64,000 nt of DNA, from positions 959,096 to 1,023,095 of the forward strand of contig NZ_JYNL01000064.1 of assembly GCF_001044235.1 (NCBI RefSeq). The letters run 5' to 3'. The position numbers were made by a program, and so were the translations under genes. Of the stretch, positions 17,437-25,828 are shown piece by piece. Under the pieces are notes generated by a model. That model made no database searches, was not told the DNA's origin, and saw only the letters and a program-made list of their open reading frames with translations. Origin of the DNA: Mycolicibacterium chlorophenolicum (GTDB lineage: Bacteria > Actinomycetota > Actinomycetes > Mycobacteriales > Mycobacteriaceae). How positions within the stretch are numbered: the first letter of the stretch is position 1; the number at the start of each line of letters is the position of its first letter.

Positions 17437-18410
17437 ACCGGTCGCCGATCGTCACGCTGACGATGAACCCCGCCCTCGACGTCACCGCCGACGCCGACGA
17501 GGTGCGGCCGACGGAGAAGGTCCGCTGCCGCGCCGTGCGGTACGACGCCGGCGGCGGCGGCATCAACGTCGCCCGATTCGCCGGTGCCCTCGGCGGCGAC
17601 GTGGTGGCCGTCTTCGCCGCCGGCGGGTCGACGGGCGAACGACTGGTCGACCTCGTCTACGAATCGCGCACGCCGTACACGCTGGTGCCCCTCGGCGGCG
17701 CGACGCGAGAGAGCTTCACGGTCAACGACCACGCGGGCGACCAGCAGTACCGCTTCGTGCTGCCCGGTCCCACCCTGACATCCGCGGAGTGCGCGCTGTG
17801 CCTGGACAAGCTGCGGGAGGCGATCCCGCCGGCGGTGGCCTCGACGTGCTACGTCGTGGCCAGCGGCAGCCTGCCCCCCGGCGTACCGCCGGACTTCTAT
17901 CAAAGCGTCGCCGACCTCTGCCGCGAGGTCGGGGCGCGGCTGATCCTCGACACGTCGGTCGACGCGCTGACTCACGTCACCTCTGGCGTGTATCTGCTCA
18001 AGCCCAGCGTGCGCGAACTCCGCGAGTGCGTCGGTCGCCCGCTCGACACCCAGGCCGAGCAACTCCTGGCGGCACACGAGTTGATCGATCGCGGGCTGAC
18101 CGAAGCCGTCGTGGTCTCCCTCGGCCCGCACGGCGCGATCCTGGCCACCGCCACCGACAGCCGGCATTTCCCGGCGATCCCGGTGCACGCCGTCAGCGGT
18201 GTGGGGGCCGGTGACGCGATGGTCGCGGGCATCGCGGTCGGACTGAGCCGCGGCTGGGCGCTGGGCGACGCGGTGCGCTACGGGATCGCCGCCGCGGCGG
18301 CCAAGCTGCTCACACCCGGCACCTCGGTCTTCGCCCCTGCAGACGTCGACCGGTTCGCCGAGCTGGCCGCCGATCCGTGCGACGACATGTCGTTTTCGCA
18401 AATCGGATAA
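17433..18410 (+). CDS. pfkB: 6-phosphofructokinase, PfkB family (Rv2029c-like)
   Basis: A 325-residue ribokinase-fold sugar kinase. It has the substrate-side signature GGGGINVARFAGALGG near residue 35 and the C-terminal PfkB signature GVGAGDAMVAG, whose Asp is the catalytic base. It phosphorylates fructose 6-phosphate, or possibly tagatose 6-phosphate, with ATP. The GTG at 17433 overlaps the upstream stop as GTGA; the frame is open 330 bases further but that part is antisense of nothing and lies inside the upstream gene. Co-transcription with the Rv2030c-like gene suggests DosR control and a role in glycolysis under hypoxia. Confidence 0.9.
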   Translation: MNRSPIVTLTMNPALDVTADADEVRPTEKVRCRAVRYDAGGGGINVARFAGALGGDVVAVFAAGGSTGERLVDLVYESRTPYTLVPLGGATRESFTVNDHAGDQQYRFVLPGPTLTSAECALCLDKLREAIPPAVASTCYVVASGSLPPGVPPDFYQSVADLCREVGARLILDTSVDALTHVTSGVYLLKPSVRELRECVGRPLDTQAEQLLAAHELIDRGLTEAVVVSLGPHGAILATATDSRHFPAIPVHAVSGVGAGDAMVAGIAVGLSRGWALGDAVRYGIAAAAAKLLTPGTSVFAPADVDRFAELAADPCDDMSFSQIG

Positions 18411-18448
18411 CCCGGTGCCCGGGTGTTCATCGGTGCCAGACTGATGAC

Positions 18449-20155
18449 GTGAGCAGTTCGACACCCGAACCGGGCGCGCGGCCGCTCCGCGACACCCTGT
18501 CGCAGCTACGCCTGCGGGAGCTGTTGATGGAGGTGCAGGACCGCGTCGAGCAGATCGTCGAGGGACGTGACCGGCTCGACGGGCTGGTCGAGGCCATGCT
18601 GGTGGTGACGTCGGGGCTCGAGCTCGACGAGACGCTCAAGACGATCGTGCACACCGCGATCGACCTGGTCGACGCCCGGTACGGCGCCCTGGGCGTGCGC
18701 GGCCACGACCACGAACTGATCGAATTCATCCACGAAGGCATCGACGAGGCGGGACGGCATCTGATCGGCCATCTGCCCGAGGGGCGGGGCGTCCTGGGCG
18801 TCCTGCTCGACGATCCGAAGCCGATCCGGCTGGACAACATCTCCCACCACGCGGCCTCGGTCGGCTTCCCGGCGAACCATCCGCCGATGCGCACCTTCCT
18901 CGGCGTCCCGGTCCGGATCCGCGACGAGGTGTTCGGAAACCTCTACCTGACCGAGAAGGCCGGCGGGCTGCCGTTCAGTGAGGACGACGAGGTGCTGGTG
19001 CAGGCCCTCGCGGCGGCGGCCGGCATCGCGATCGACAACGCCCGGCTCTACGAGCAGTCCAAGATCCGGCAGTCCTGGATCGAGGCCACCCGCGACATCG
19101 GCACCGAACTGCTGGCCGGCACCGATCCGGCCGCGGTCTTCCGGCTGGTCGCCGACGAGTCGCGCAAGCTCAGCGGAGCCGAGGCGACGATCGTCGCGGT
19201 GCGCTCCGACCTCGACGAGCCCGCCGGGGAGGTGGACGACCTCGCCGTCGTCGCCGTCACCGGTTCCGGTCCGGCGGTGGAGCTGCTCGAGATCGCCACC
19301 GCGGGCACCGAGATCGGCGACGTGTTCGTCAACCAGGTTCCCGGCCGGTTCGACATGCTGCGGCTGGCCGAGGGGTGCATCGCCCACGGCCCGGCGCTGG
19401 TGCTGCCGATCCGCGCCACGGACACCGTCGCCGGCGTCCTCATCGCACTACGCCCGCCGGGGGCGCTGCCGTTCAGCGCCGATGAACTCGACATGATGGC
19501 CGCGTTCGTCGACCAGGCGGCACTGGCCTGGCAGCTGGCCACCACGCAGCGCCGACTGCGCGAACTCGACGTGCTCTCCGACCGCGACCGCATCGCACGC
19601 GACCTGCACGACCACGTCATCCAGCGGCTGTTCGCGGTCGGGCTGGCCCTGCAGGGCACGATCCCGCGGGCGCGCACCACCGAAGTCCAGCAACGCCTCT
19701 CCGAGTCGGTCGACGATCTGCAGCAGGTGATCCAGGAGATCCGCACCGCGATCTTCGACCTGCACGGCGGCCAGTCCGGCATCACCCGGCTGCGGCAGCG
19801 GCTCGACGAGGCGATCGCCCAGTTCGCGACGCCGAAGATCCGCACCACGGTGCAGTATTCGGGGCCCCTGTCGGTGGTCGACGCTGCGCTCGCCGACCAC
19901 GCGGAGGCGGTGGTGCGGGAAGCGGTGAGCAACGCGGTCCGCCACGCCGGCGCGACGTCGCTGGCGGTCAGTGTGGTCGCCGACGACAACCTGTGCATCG
20001 ACGTCGTGGACAACGGGCGCGGGATCAGTGGCGACATCACCGGTTCCGGCCTGACCAATCTGCGTCAGCGTGCCACCGACGCCGGGGGCACGCTCAGCCT
20101 CGATCCCGCCGAGGGAGGCGGCACCCGGCTGCGGTGGTGCGTGCCGCTGCGCTGA
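18449..20155 (+). CDS. dosT: DosS/DosT-type redox or oxygen sensor histidine kinase
   Basis: A 568-residue cytoplasmic sensor with two GAF domains (about 47-200 and 215-365) followed by a HisKA_3-type kinase. His144 in the segment FPANHPPMRTFLG aligns with the haem ligand of DosS (His149) and DosT (His147). His387 in DRIARDLHDHVIQR is the predicted phosphoacceptor, and the ATP domain shows NAVRHAG and DNGRGI motifs. Known homologues sense O2, NO and CO or redox state and phosphorylate DosR. No response regulator lies beside it in this window. The GTG at 18449 gives a family-length protein; whether it is nearer to DosS or DosT is not settled by eye. Confidence 0.88.
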   Translation: MSSSTPEPGARPLRDTLSQLRLRELLMEVQDRVEQIVEGRDRLDGLVEAMLVVTSGLELDETLKTIVHTAIDLVDARYGALGVRGHDHELIEFIHEGIDEAGRHLIGHLPEGRGVLGVLLDDPKPIRLDNISHHAASVGFPANHPPMRTFLGVPVRIRDEVFGNLYLTEKAGGLPFSEDDEVLVQALAAAAGIAIDNARLYEQSKIRQSWIEATRDIGTELLAGTDPAAVFRLVADESRKLSGAEATIVAVRSDLDEPAGEVDDLAVVAVTGSGPAVELLEIATAGTEIGDVFVNQVPGRFDMLRLAEGCIAHGPALVLPIRATDTVAGVLIALRPPGALPFSADELDMMAAFVDQAALAWQLATTQRRLRELDVLSDRDRIARDLHDHVIQRLFAVGLALQGTIPRARTTEVQQRLSESVDDLQQVIQEIRTAIFDLHGGQSGITRLRQRLDEAIAQFATPKIRTTVQYSGPLSVVDAALADHAEAVVREAVSNAVRHAGATSLAVSVVADDNLCIDVVDNGRGISGDITGSGLTNLRQRATDAGGTLSLDPAEGGGTRLRWCVPLR

Positions 20156-20164
20156 CCGGATTGC

Positions 20165-21190
20165 TCACGGGGTCAGCATGATCTTCACGTGTCCGTCGGC
20201 CCGCGACATCGCGGCGGCGTACCCCGCGGCTGCGTCGTCCAGTGGCATCTGTGCGGTGAAGATTCCGCTCACGTCGAGGCGGCCCGCCCGCAGCAGCGGA
20301 ATCAGTTCCGGCCATGTCTGCTGCACCGGTGCGGTGGCGAACCGGATCGTCAGGCTGCGCAGCAGGCAGGCCAGCACCGGCAGCGGGTAGGGCTGCAGGT
20401 CGTGCACACCGACCACCGACACGGTCCCGCCGGTGCGCACGCAGGCCAGCGCGTCGTCGAGTGAGGCGTCGGTGCCGACGGCGTCGATCACCGCGTCGGC
20501 TCCCAGTCCTGCGGTCGCTTCCAGCACCGTGGCGGCGCCTGGCGCCGGCACGGGTGTCGCACCCGCCTCCGCGGCCCGATCACGGCGCCCCTCGACCGGA
20601 TCGATCGCGAAAACCCGTGCCGCGCCGAGCACGTACGCGCTGCGCAGCGCGCACTGGCCCACCGCGCCCGCGCCGATGACCGCGACGGACCCGCCGACCG
20701 GGATGTCGGCGCGCGTGGCGGCCGCCCAGCCGGTGGCGAGGTTGTCGGTGAGCAGAAGCGCCGCTTCGGTGTCGATCCCCTCCGGGATCCTCAGCAGCTG
20801 GAAATCGGCTGCAGGCACCGCCAGCAGGTCCGCCTGAGCGCCGCCGAGCAGCCCCGAACCGAAGATCTGCGGACCCGAGATGCACTTCACGGGATCGGCG
20901 GTGCGGCAGCCCGCACAATGGCCGCACCCGGCCACCGAGGACACCAGTACCCGATCGCCCACAGTGAAACCCTGGACCTGCGAACCGATCTCGACCACCA
21001 CGCCGACAGCCTCATGCCCCACGGCGACCGGGTCGGCGATCGGGAAGTGCCCCTCGAGGAAATGCAGATCCGAACCGCAGATGGCGGTCGACGTCACCTC
21101 GACGACGGCGCCGTCGGGCCCGGGCAGCACCGGGTCGGGACGGGTCTCGACACGCACCGCGTGGTTCGCGTCGATCAGCACGGCACGCAT
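20165..21190 (-). CDS. Zinc-dependent medium-chain alcohol dehydrogenase
   Basis: A 341-residue medium-chain dehydrogenase. The catalytic zinc site is visible in ICGSDLHFLEGH and the GHE motif (GHEAVGVV), the structural zinc lobe in CGHCAGCRTADPVKC, and the NAD(P) fold in VIGAGAVGQCAL. It starts one base after the stop of the upstream monooxygenase gene, so the two form an operon. A plausible path is oxidation of an alcohol to the ketone oxidised by the monooxygenase, or the reverse order for the alcohol released from the ester. Substrate is unknown. Confidence 0.88.
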   Translation of the reverse strand: MRAVLIDANHAVRVETRPDPVLPGPDGAVVEVTSTAICGSDLHFLEGHFPIADPVAVGHEAVGVVVEIGSQVQGFTVGDRVLVSSVAGCGHCAGCRTADPVKCISGPQIFGSGLLGGAQADLLAVPAADFQLLRIPEGIDTEAALLLTDNLATGWAAATRADIPVGGSVAVIGAGAVGQCALRSAYVLGAARVFAIDPVEGRRDRAAEAGATPVPAPGAATVLEATAGLGADAVIDAVGTDASLDDALACVRTGGTVSVVGVHDLQPYPLPVLACLLRSLTIRFATAPVQQTWPELIPLLRAGRLDVSGIFTAQMPLDDAAAGYAAAMSRADGHVKIMLTP

Positions 21191-21191
21191 G

Positions 21192-23129
21192 TCAGACCGT
21201 CTCCTCGGTGTCGACGCGGAACTGCGACCAGTCGGGATCCTGCAGTGCCGAACGGTATTCGCACAGCCGCCACGGACTGACGGTGTGGATCTCGCCGTCG
21301 TCGTTCTTGAAGTAGGAGTGCTCGACGGCCGGATGCGCCCACACCGTCTGGGTGATCTTCTCCTGCGTGCGCCGATGCCACGCCGCGGTCGGCTCCGCCA
21401 GGGGCTCCATCGATGCGGCGCCGTGGGAGATCAGGTGCGCCAGGCACGAGTTGATGTAGCGCATCTGCAGCTCCGAGTGCATGATCAGGCTGCCGCCGTG
21501 GGCGAGGTGGGTGCCGGGACCGTACATCATGAAGAAGTTCGGGAACTTCGGCACGGTGATGCCCAGATAGGCGAACGGGCGCCGACCCCATTCCTGGTGC
21601 AGGTCGGCGCCGTCGCGTCCGATGACCCTCATCGGCATCAGTACCTCGGTGGCGTGAAAGCCGGTGGCGTACACGATCACATCCGCGTGGTGTGTCACGC
21701 CGTCGGCGGTGACGACCCCGTCGGGCACCACACGCTGCAGAGGTGTGCGGACCAGCGTCACGTTCGGCCGCTTCAGGGTGGCCAGCCAGCTGCCGTTGTC
21801 CTGCAGCGTGCGTTTGCCGGTGGCCGGGTAGTCGGGCAGCACGCGCGCCAGAAGGTCCTCGTCATCACCGACCTGCGTGGTGATCCAGTCGGTGAACATC
21901 ATCCGCGCCAGTGCATTGATCTCGCTGACCGCGTGATCCTGGTCGGCGTAGGTGGGGTCGACGCGTGCGGCGTCGAGGCCCTTGTCGGCACCCGGCCACA
22001 GCAGCAGGAACCGGTACCAGCGCGCGTAGTACGGCAGGTTGTCCATGGCCCAGCGCACACCGTCGGGCACCCGCTCGTGGTACATCGGATTCGGGAACAT
22101 CCACTGGGCGGTGCGCTGGAACACCTCCAGGTGCGCGACGGTGTCGGCGATCGCCGGGGCGATCTGGAAACCGCTGGCGCCCGCGCCGACGAGGGCGACG
22201 CGCTTGCCGGTGAGGTCGACGTCGTGGTTCCACCGCGCGGAGTGAAAAGCCGGACCCGCGAACGTGTCCCGGCCGGGCAGGTCCGGCAGATTCGGTCGGT
22301 TGAGCTGACCGACGGCGGTGATCACCGCGCGTGCGGTCAGCGTGTCGGTGCCTTCGTCGCTGCGCACGGTCACCGTCCAGTTGGCCGTTGGTTCGTCCCA
22401 CTGGGCCGCCAGCACCTCGGTGTTCCACCGGACGTGCGGGTTCAGCTCGTGGCGCTCCATCACGTCGGCGAAATAGGCTGCCAGTTCCGGTTGTTCGGCG
22501 AAGAAGTGCTGCCAGTGATTGCTGGCTTCGAAGCTGTAACAGTAGAGATGATTGGCGACGTCGACGCGGGCGCCCGGGTAGGTGTTCTCCCACCAGGTGC
22601 CACCGGGTCCGGCGTTCTTCTCCACGATCTGGAACGGAATCCCGGCCTGTGCCAGGCGGATACCGGCGAGGATCCCCGACTCGCCGCAGCCGATGACGAT
22701 GACCGGCAACGCCGCTGCACGCTCGGGGTCGACCGGGTCGGGACGGCGCGGGTCGACACCGTCGAGGTCGAGCTCTTCGAGCACCAGCGGCAGATTGGCG
22801 TCATCGACTGGTTCGCACGCCGCCCAGTCCAGCATCTCCTTGACCAGATCGGGAGGCAGGGGCGCCAGCGGCGGGCACCCGCGGTCGCGGTAGTCCACGA
22901 TCACCGGTAGCGCGGCGTCGCGTGCACGCGCTTTGTCCTCCTCGCTCATGAATCCCTGAACTTCGTTGAGAAACAGGCCGGCCTGGGAGAAGTCGCGGAT
23001 GAAACGCGGGTCGCCGGTGAGGTGGACCATCGACAGCAACAGGGTCGGGATGCTGACGTCGGCCAGCGCTGCGGCGATCTCGTCGGTGGGAGTGTCGAAA
23101 CGCCGGCCGGCGTGGAATGTCCGCGTCAC
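21192..23129 (-). CDS. Baeyer-Villiger type flavin monooxygenase with N-terminal extension
   Basis: A 645-residue class B flavoprotein. Residues 1-145 are an N-terminal extension found in the larger Baeyer-Villiger enzymes. FAD is bound at VIGCGESGILAG (about 150-161), NADPH at LVGAGASGFQIAP. The fingerprint FxGxxxHxxxW is present as FAGPAFHSARWN, with Asn where Pro or Asp is usual. It should insert oxygen next to a ketone, giving an ester or lactone. The GTG at 23129 is chosen because AGAGGAG sits 6 bases upstream; a nearby in-frame ATG at 23147 lacks such a site. A palindromic operator candidate lies just upstream. Confidence 0.88.
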   Translation of the reverse strand: MTRTFHAGRRFDTPTDEIAAALADVSIPTLLLSMVHLTGDPRFIRDFSQAGLFLNEVQGFMSEEDKARARDAALPVIVDYRDRGCPPLAPLPPDLVKEMLDWAACEPVDDANLPLVLEELDLDGVDPRRPDPVDPERAAALPVIVIGCGESGILAGIRLAQAGIPFQIVEKNAGPGGTWWENTYPGARVDVANHLYCYSFEASNHWQHFFAEQPELAAYFADVMERHELNPHVRWNTEVLAAQWDEPTANWTVTVRSDEGTDTLTARAVITAVGQLNRPNLPDLPGRDTFAGPAFHSARWNHDVDLTGKRVALVGAGASGFQIAPAIADTVAHLEVFQRTAQWMFPNPMYHERVPDGVRWAMDNLPYYARWYRFLLLWPGADKGLDAARVDPTYADQDHAVSEINALARMMFTDWITTQVGDDEDLLARVLPDYPATGKRTLQDNGSWLATLKRPNVTLVRTPLQRVVPDGVVTADGVTHHADVIVYATGFHATEVLMPMRVIGRDGADLHQEWGRRPFAYLGITVPKFPNFFMMYGPGTHLAHGGSLIMHSELQMRYINSCLAHLISHGAASMEPLAEPTAAWHRRTQEKITQTVWAHPAVEHSYFKNDDGEIHTVSPWRLCEYRSALQDPDWSQFRVDTEETV

Positions 23130-23148
23130 CGGTGCTCCTCTCGCCATA

Positions 23149-23167
23149 ACGCAACGTTCCGTAGCGT
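23149..23167. promoter_or_regulatory. Candidate operator upstream of the Baeyer-Villiger monooxygenase
   Basis: ACGCAACG-TTC-CGTAGCGT is an imperfect palindrome with 7 of 8 paired positions per arm. It lies 20 bases upstream of the start at 23129, a size and spacing typical of TetR-family operators. The regulator is not adjacent. Confidence 0.45.
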
Positions 23168-23391
23168 ATCTGTGCGGATGGGGCGGCGCAATGAATTCAC
23201 GTAATCGGCACTGATGTCGCTCACATTGCGCTGACCTGCACCGAGTGACGAAAATCCCGACGGAATTCGCCTGCGGGCGCTTCGCGGTCGGGCGCACAAT
23301 CGACGTATGCATGCGCCGGAGGGAGGGGTGCGTGGGGTCAGGCCTCCGGTGCAGCTGCGTTGCGGCGCGGTGCGCAGGGAGGAGGACAGTC

Positions 23392-23646
23392 ATGACAGCC
23401 ATGAGGAAGATCTGGCTCGGAGCAGGTGCCGCGGTGGCACTTCTCGGCGCGGGCCTCGTCACCGCCGGGCCGGCATCGGCGCAGCCGCCGTGTGGCAACT
23501 TCCAGGTCTGGGGCAACGGGGGTGGCCGTTGCGATTCCGGGCCGGGGCCCGATGGCAGCTTCACCCGTTGCGACACGGTCTACGTGTTGGGCATCGGCGG
23601 AACGAACTGCTATCTGGTGCCCGGGCCGCCACCGCCGGCGGCGTAG
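23392..23646 (+). CDS. Small secreted cysteine-containing protein
   Basis: An 84-residue protein with a clear Sec signal peptide: a short positive start (MTAMRKIW), a hydrophobic core and a cleavage site after ASA near residue 29. The mature ~55 residues hold four cysteines, many glycines and a proline-rich tail, and so could form two disulfides outside the membrane. Small exported proteins of this form are common in mycobacteria and have no assigned function. AGGGAGGAGGA stands 7-9 bases before the ATG, which decides the start; the longer open frame upstream lacks a signal sequence. Confidence 0.75.
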   Translation: MTAMRKIWLGAGAAVALLGAGLVTAGPASAQPPCGNFQVWGNGGGRCDSGPGPDGSFTRCDTVYVLGIGGTNCYLVPGPPPPAA

Positions 23647-23684
23647 AGCGGCGGTGCCGGCGTCCGCTGTTGTAGATTCACGGC

Positions 23685-24038
23685 ATGGAAGTACTACGTT
23701 CCGTAGTTGTCTTGCTGCACCTCGTCGGGTTCGCGGTCACCTTCGGAGCATGGGTCGCCGAGGCGGCCGCGCGCAGGTTCACCACGACGCGCGTGATGGA
23801 CTACGGCCTGCTCGTCTCGCTCCTCACGGGCCTCGCACTGGCGGCACCGTGGCCGGCCGGAATCGCCCTGAACTACCCGAAGATCGGCGTCAAGCTGGTC
23901 ATCCTGATCGTGCTCGGAGGCGTACTGGGCATGGGGAACGCCCGCCAGCGGCGCACGGGTCATCCGGTGCCGCGTCCGCTGTTCGCCGCGGTGGGGGTGC
24001 TGGCCCTGGCGGCCGCAGCCATCGCCGTCGTGTGGTGA
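23685..24038 (+). CDS. Small four-helix membrane protein of unknown function
   Basis: A 117-residue membrane protein with four hydrophobic segments, approximately residues 5-25, 40-57, 68-86 and 97-116, separated by short charged loops (EAAARRFTTTR, NARQRRTG). This resembles the small conserved DUF-type integral membrane proteins of mycobacteria. No function is recognised. It lies 38 bases after the secreted protein gene and may be co-transcribed with it; it converges on the short-chain dehydrogenase at 24049. Confidence 0.6.
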   Translation: MEVLRSVVVLLHLVGFAVTFGAWVAEAAARRFTTTRVMDYGLLVSLLTGLALAAPWPAGIALNYPKIGVKLVILIVLGGVLGMGNARQRRTGHPVPRPLFAAVGVLALAAAAIAVVW

Positions 24039-24048
24039 CCGGCTGACC

Positions 24049-24843
24049 TCACTGCTCGCCGAGGCCCATCAGGTCGGTGACGTGATGATCCCGGCCGGCG
24101 GTGTAGCCACCGTCCACGGCGATGGCCTGACCGCTGACGAATGCGGCGTCAGACGACACCAGGAATGCCGCCACGGCGGCGACCTCCTCGGGGCGGCCGA
24201 AACGCCGCAACGCGTGCTCGTGGCGTAGTTCCTCGCGGGGACCTGCCATGCCCTCGATCCCCATCACCGACTCGAACAGCGGCGTGCGGATGAAGCCGGG
24301 GCAGATCGCGTTGACGCGGATTCCGCTGGGCCCGTAGTCGATCGCCGCGTTCTTGGTCAGCAGGACGACGCCCCCCTTGGAGGCGTTGTAGGCGCTCCCT
24401 CCCGCGGTGCCCTCGATGCCCTCGACGCTCGACAGCGTCACGATCGCGCCGCGCTCACCGTTCACCCGGTCCTGCGTCGTCATCTGCGTGAGCGCCGCAC
24501 GCATCACCACGAAGGTCCCTTTGAGATTGACGTCGACGACCCGGTCCCACTCCTCGTCGGGCAGCAGGTGTATCGGACCGCCTCCTCCGACGCCGGCCGA
24601 GTGCACCACGCCGTCGAGTCGCCCGGTCTGATCGACCACACGTTGCACGGCCGCGCCCACGACCGCACCCTCGAGCACGTCCCCGCGCAGATAGGTGACC
24701 GCGTCCCCGAGGTCCGGCGCGTCGGGGGCCAGGTCCATGCCCACCACCGTCGCCCCCTCAGCGGCCAGGCGCCGCACCGTGGCCTCTCCGATGCCCGAGG
24801 CCGCGCCCGTCACCAGAACCCCTTTGCCCACAAGCCCGTTCAT
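24049..24843 (-). CDS. Short-chain dehydrogenase/reductase
   Basis: A 264-residue classical SDR. The cofactor loop TGAASGIG is at residues 13-20, the catalytic Ser is in LSSVEG, and the catalytic pair is in SAYNASKG. The acidic residue in GMDLAPDAP at the end of the second strand suggests NAD preference. The ATG at 24843 gives the family length; an in-frame ATG at 24876 would add 11 residues. It is divergent from the fabG3-like gene and may act on the same class of hydroxy-lipid or steroid substrates, but the substrate is not evident. Confidence 0.82.
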   Translation of the reverse strand: MNGLVGKGVLVTGAASGIGEATVRRLAAEGATVVGMDLAPDAPDLGDAVTYLRGDVLEGAVVGAAVQRVVDQTGRLDGVVHSAGVGGGGPIHLLPDEEWDRVVDVNLKGTFVVMRAALTQMTTQDRVNGERGAIVTLSSVEGIEGTAGGSAYNASKGGVVLLTKNAAIDYGPSGIRVNAICPGFIRTPLFESVMGIEGMAGPREELRHEHALRRFGRPEEVAAVAAFLVSSDAAFVSGQAIAVDGGYTAGRDHHVTDLMGLGEQ

Positions 24844-24947
24844 TCGCACAGTATGGCCGACGTGGTCATTCGTCACGGTCGTCTTCGATCAGCGTGCGTG
24901 CAGGCACGCGGCACGCCGCGCACGGACGTGCGGACACGTGTGCTCGG

Positions 24948-24997
24948 CAGATCACGCCGACACCACGGAACACTGACCATCCACCCGGCGTGATCTG
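24948..24997. promoter_or_regulatory. 12-bp inverted repeat in the fabG3 promoter region
   Basis: CAGATCACGCCG (24948-24959) is repeated as its exact reverse complement at 24986-24997, with 26 bases between. The right copy ends 48 bases before the fabG3 start. It looks like a two-site operator for a dimeric regulator that loops or binds side by side; the regulator is unknown. Confidence 0.5.
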
Positions 24998-25045
24998 TAT
25001 GGTGTGGCCACGCCGCCCGTCACCGGCGCCGACGCAGGAGGAACC

Positions 25046-25828
25046 ATGACAGCACGGTTGGCCGGCAAGGTCGCTCTCATCAGCGGCGCGGCGCGCGGGA
25101 TGGGCGCCTCGCATGCGAAAGAGATGGTGGCTCACGGCGCCAAGGTGGTGTGCGGCGACATCCTCGACGCCGAAGGCGAGCGCGTCGCCGCAGAATTGGG
25201 CGGCGACGCCCGATTCGTCCACCTCGACGTCACCAGACCCGAGGATTGGCAGTCCGCCGTCGCCACCGCGGTGGAGGAGTTCGGGACGCTCGACGTCCTG
25301 GTCAACAACGCCGGCATCCTCAACATCGGCACGATCGAGGACTACGACCTCGCGGAATGGCACCGCATCCTCGACATCAACCTGACGGGAGTGTTCCTCG
25401 GGATCCGTGCTGCGGCAGGCCCGATGAAGGCCGCGGGGCGGGGATCGATCATCAACATCTCCTCGATCGAAGGCATGGCGGGCACCGTGGCCTGTCACGG
25501 CTACACCGCGACCAAGTTCGCGGTCCGCGGCCTGACGAAGTCGACCGCCCTGGAGTTGGGACCGTTCGGGATCCGGGTGAATTCCGTCCACCCCGGGTTG
25601 GTGAAAACGCCGATGGCCGACTGGGTTCCGGAGGACATCTTCACCACGGCGCTGGGCCGCATCGCCCAGCCCCGGGAGGTGAGCAACCTGGTGGTGTACC
25701 TGGCCAGCGACGAATCGAGCTATTCCACCGGCGCGGAATTCGTCGTGGACGGCGGGACGATCGCCGGCCTCGCGCACAAGGATTTCGCCGCCGTCGACGT
25801 CGCCGCGCAACCGGACTGGATCACCTAA
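25046..25828 (+). CDS. fabG3: NADH-dependent 3-alpha(20-beta)-hydroxysteroid dehydrogenase-like SDR (Rv2002-like)
   Basis: A 260-residue SDR that matches, as I recall it, M. tuberculosis FabG3/Rv2002 over its whole length, including the identical stretches NNAGILNIGTIEDY, VACHGYTATKFAVRG and YLASDESSYSTG. The cofactor loop is SGAARGMG, the catalytic Ser lies in ISSIEG, and the Tyr-Lys pair in GYTATK. The Rv2002 enzyme reduces 20-keto steroids with NADH. CAGGAGGAACC before the ATG at 25046 fixes the start. The stop overlaps that of the convergent regulator by three bases. Confidence 0.9.
   Translation: MTARLAGKVALISGAARGMGASHAKEMVAHGAKVVCGDILDAEGERVAAELGGDARFVHLDVTRPEDWQSAVATAVEEFGTLDVLVNNAGILNIGTIEDYDLAEWHRILDINLTGVFLGIRAAAGPMKAAGRGSIINISSIEGMAGTVACHGYTATKFAVRGLTKSTALELGPFGIRVNSVHPGLVKTPMADWVPEDIFTTALGRIAQPREVSNLVVYLASDESSYSTGAEFVVDGGTIAGLAHKDFAAVDVAAQPDWIT

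Noticed and set aside
20880..22910. 676-codon plus-strand open frame opposite the Baeyer-Villiger monooxygenase
   Set aside because: Antisense shadow of a gene with intact FAD and NADPH motifs.
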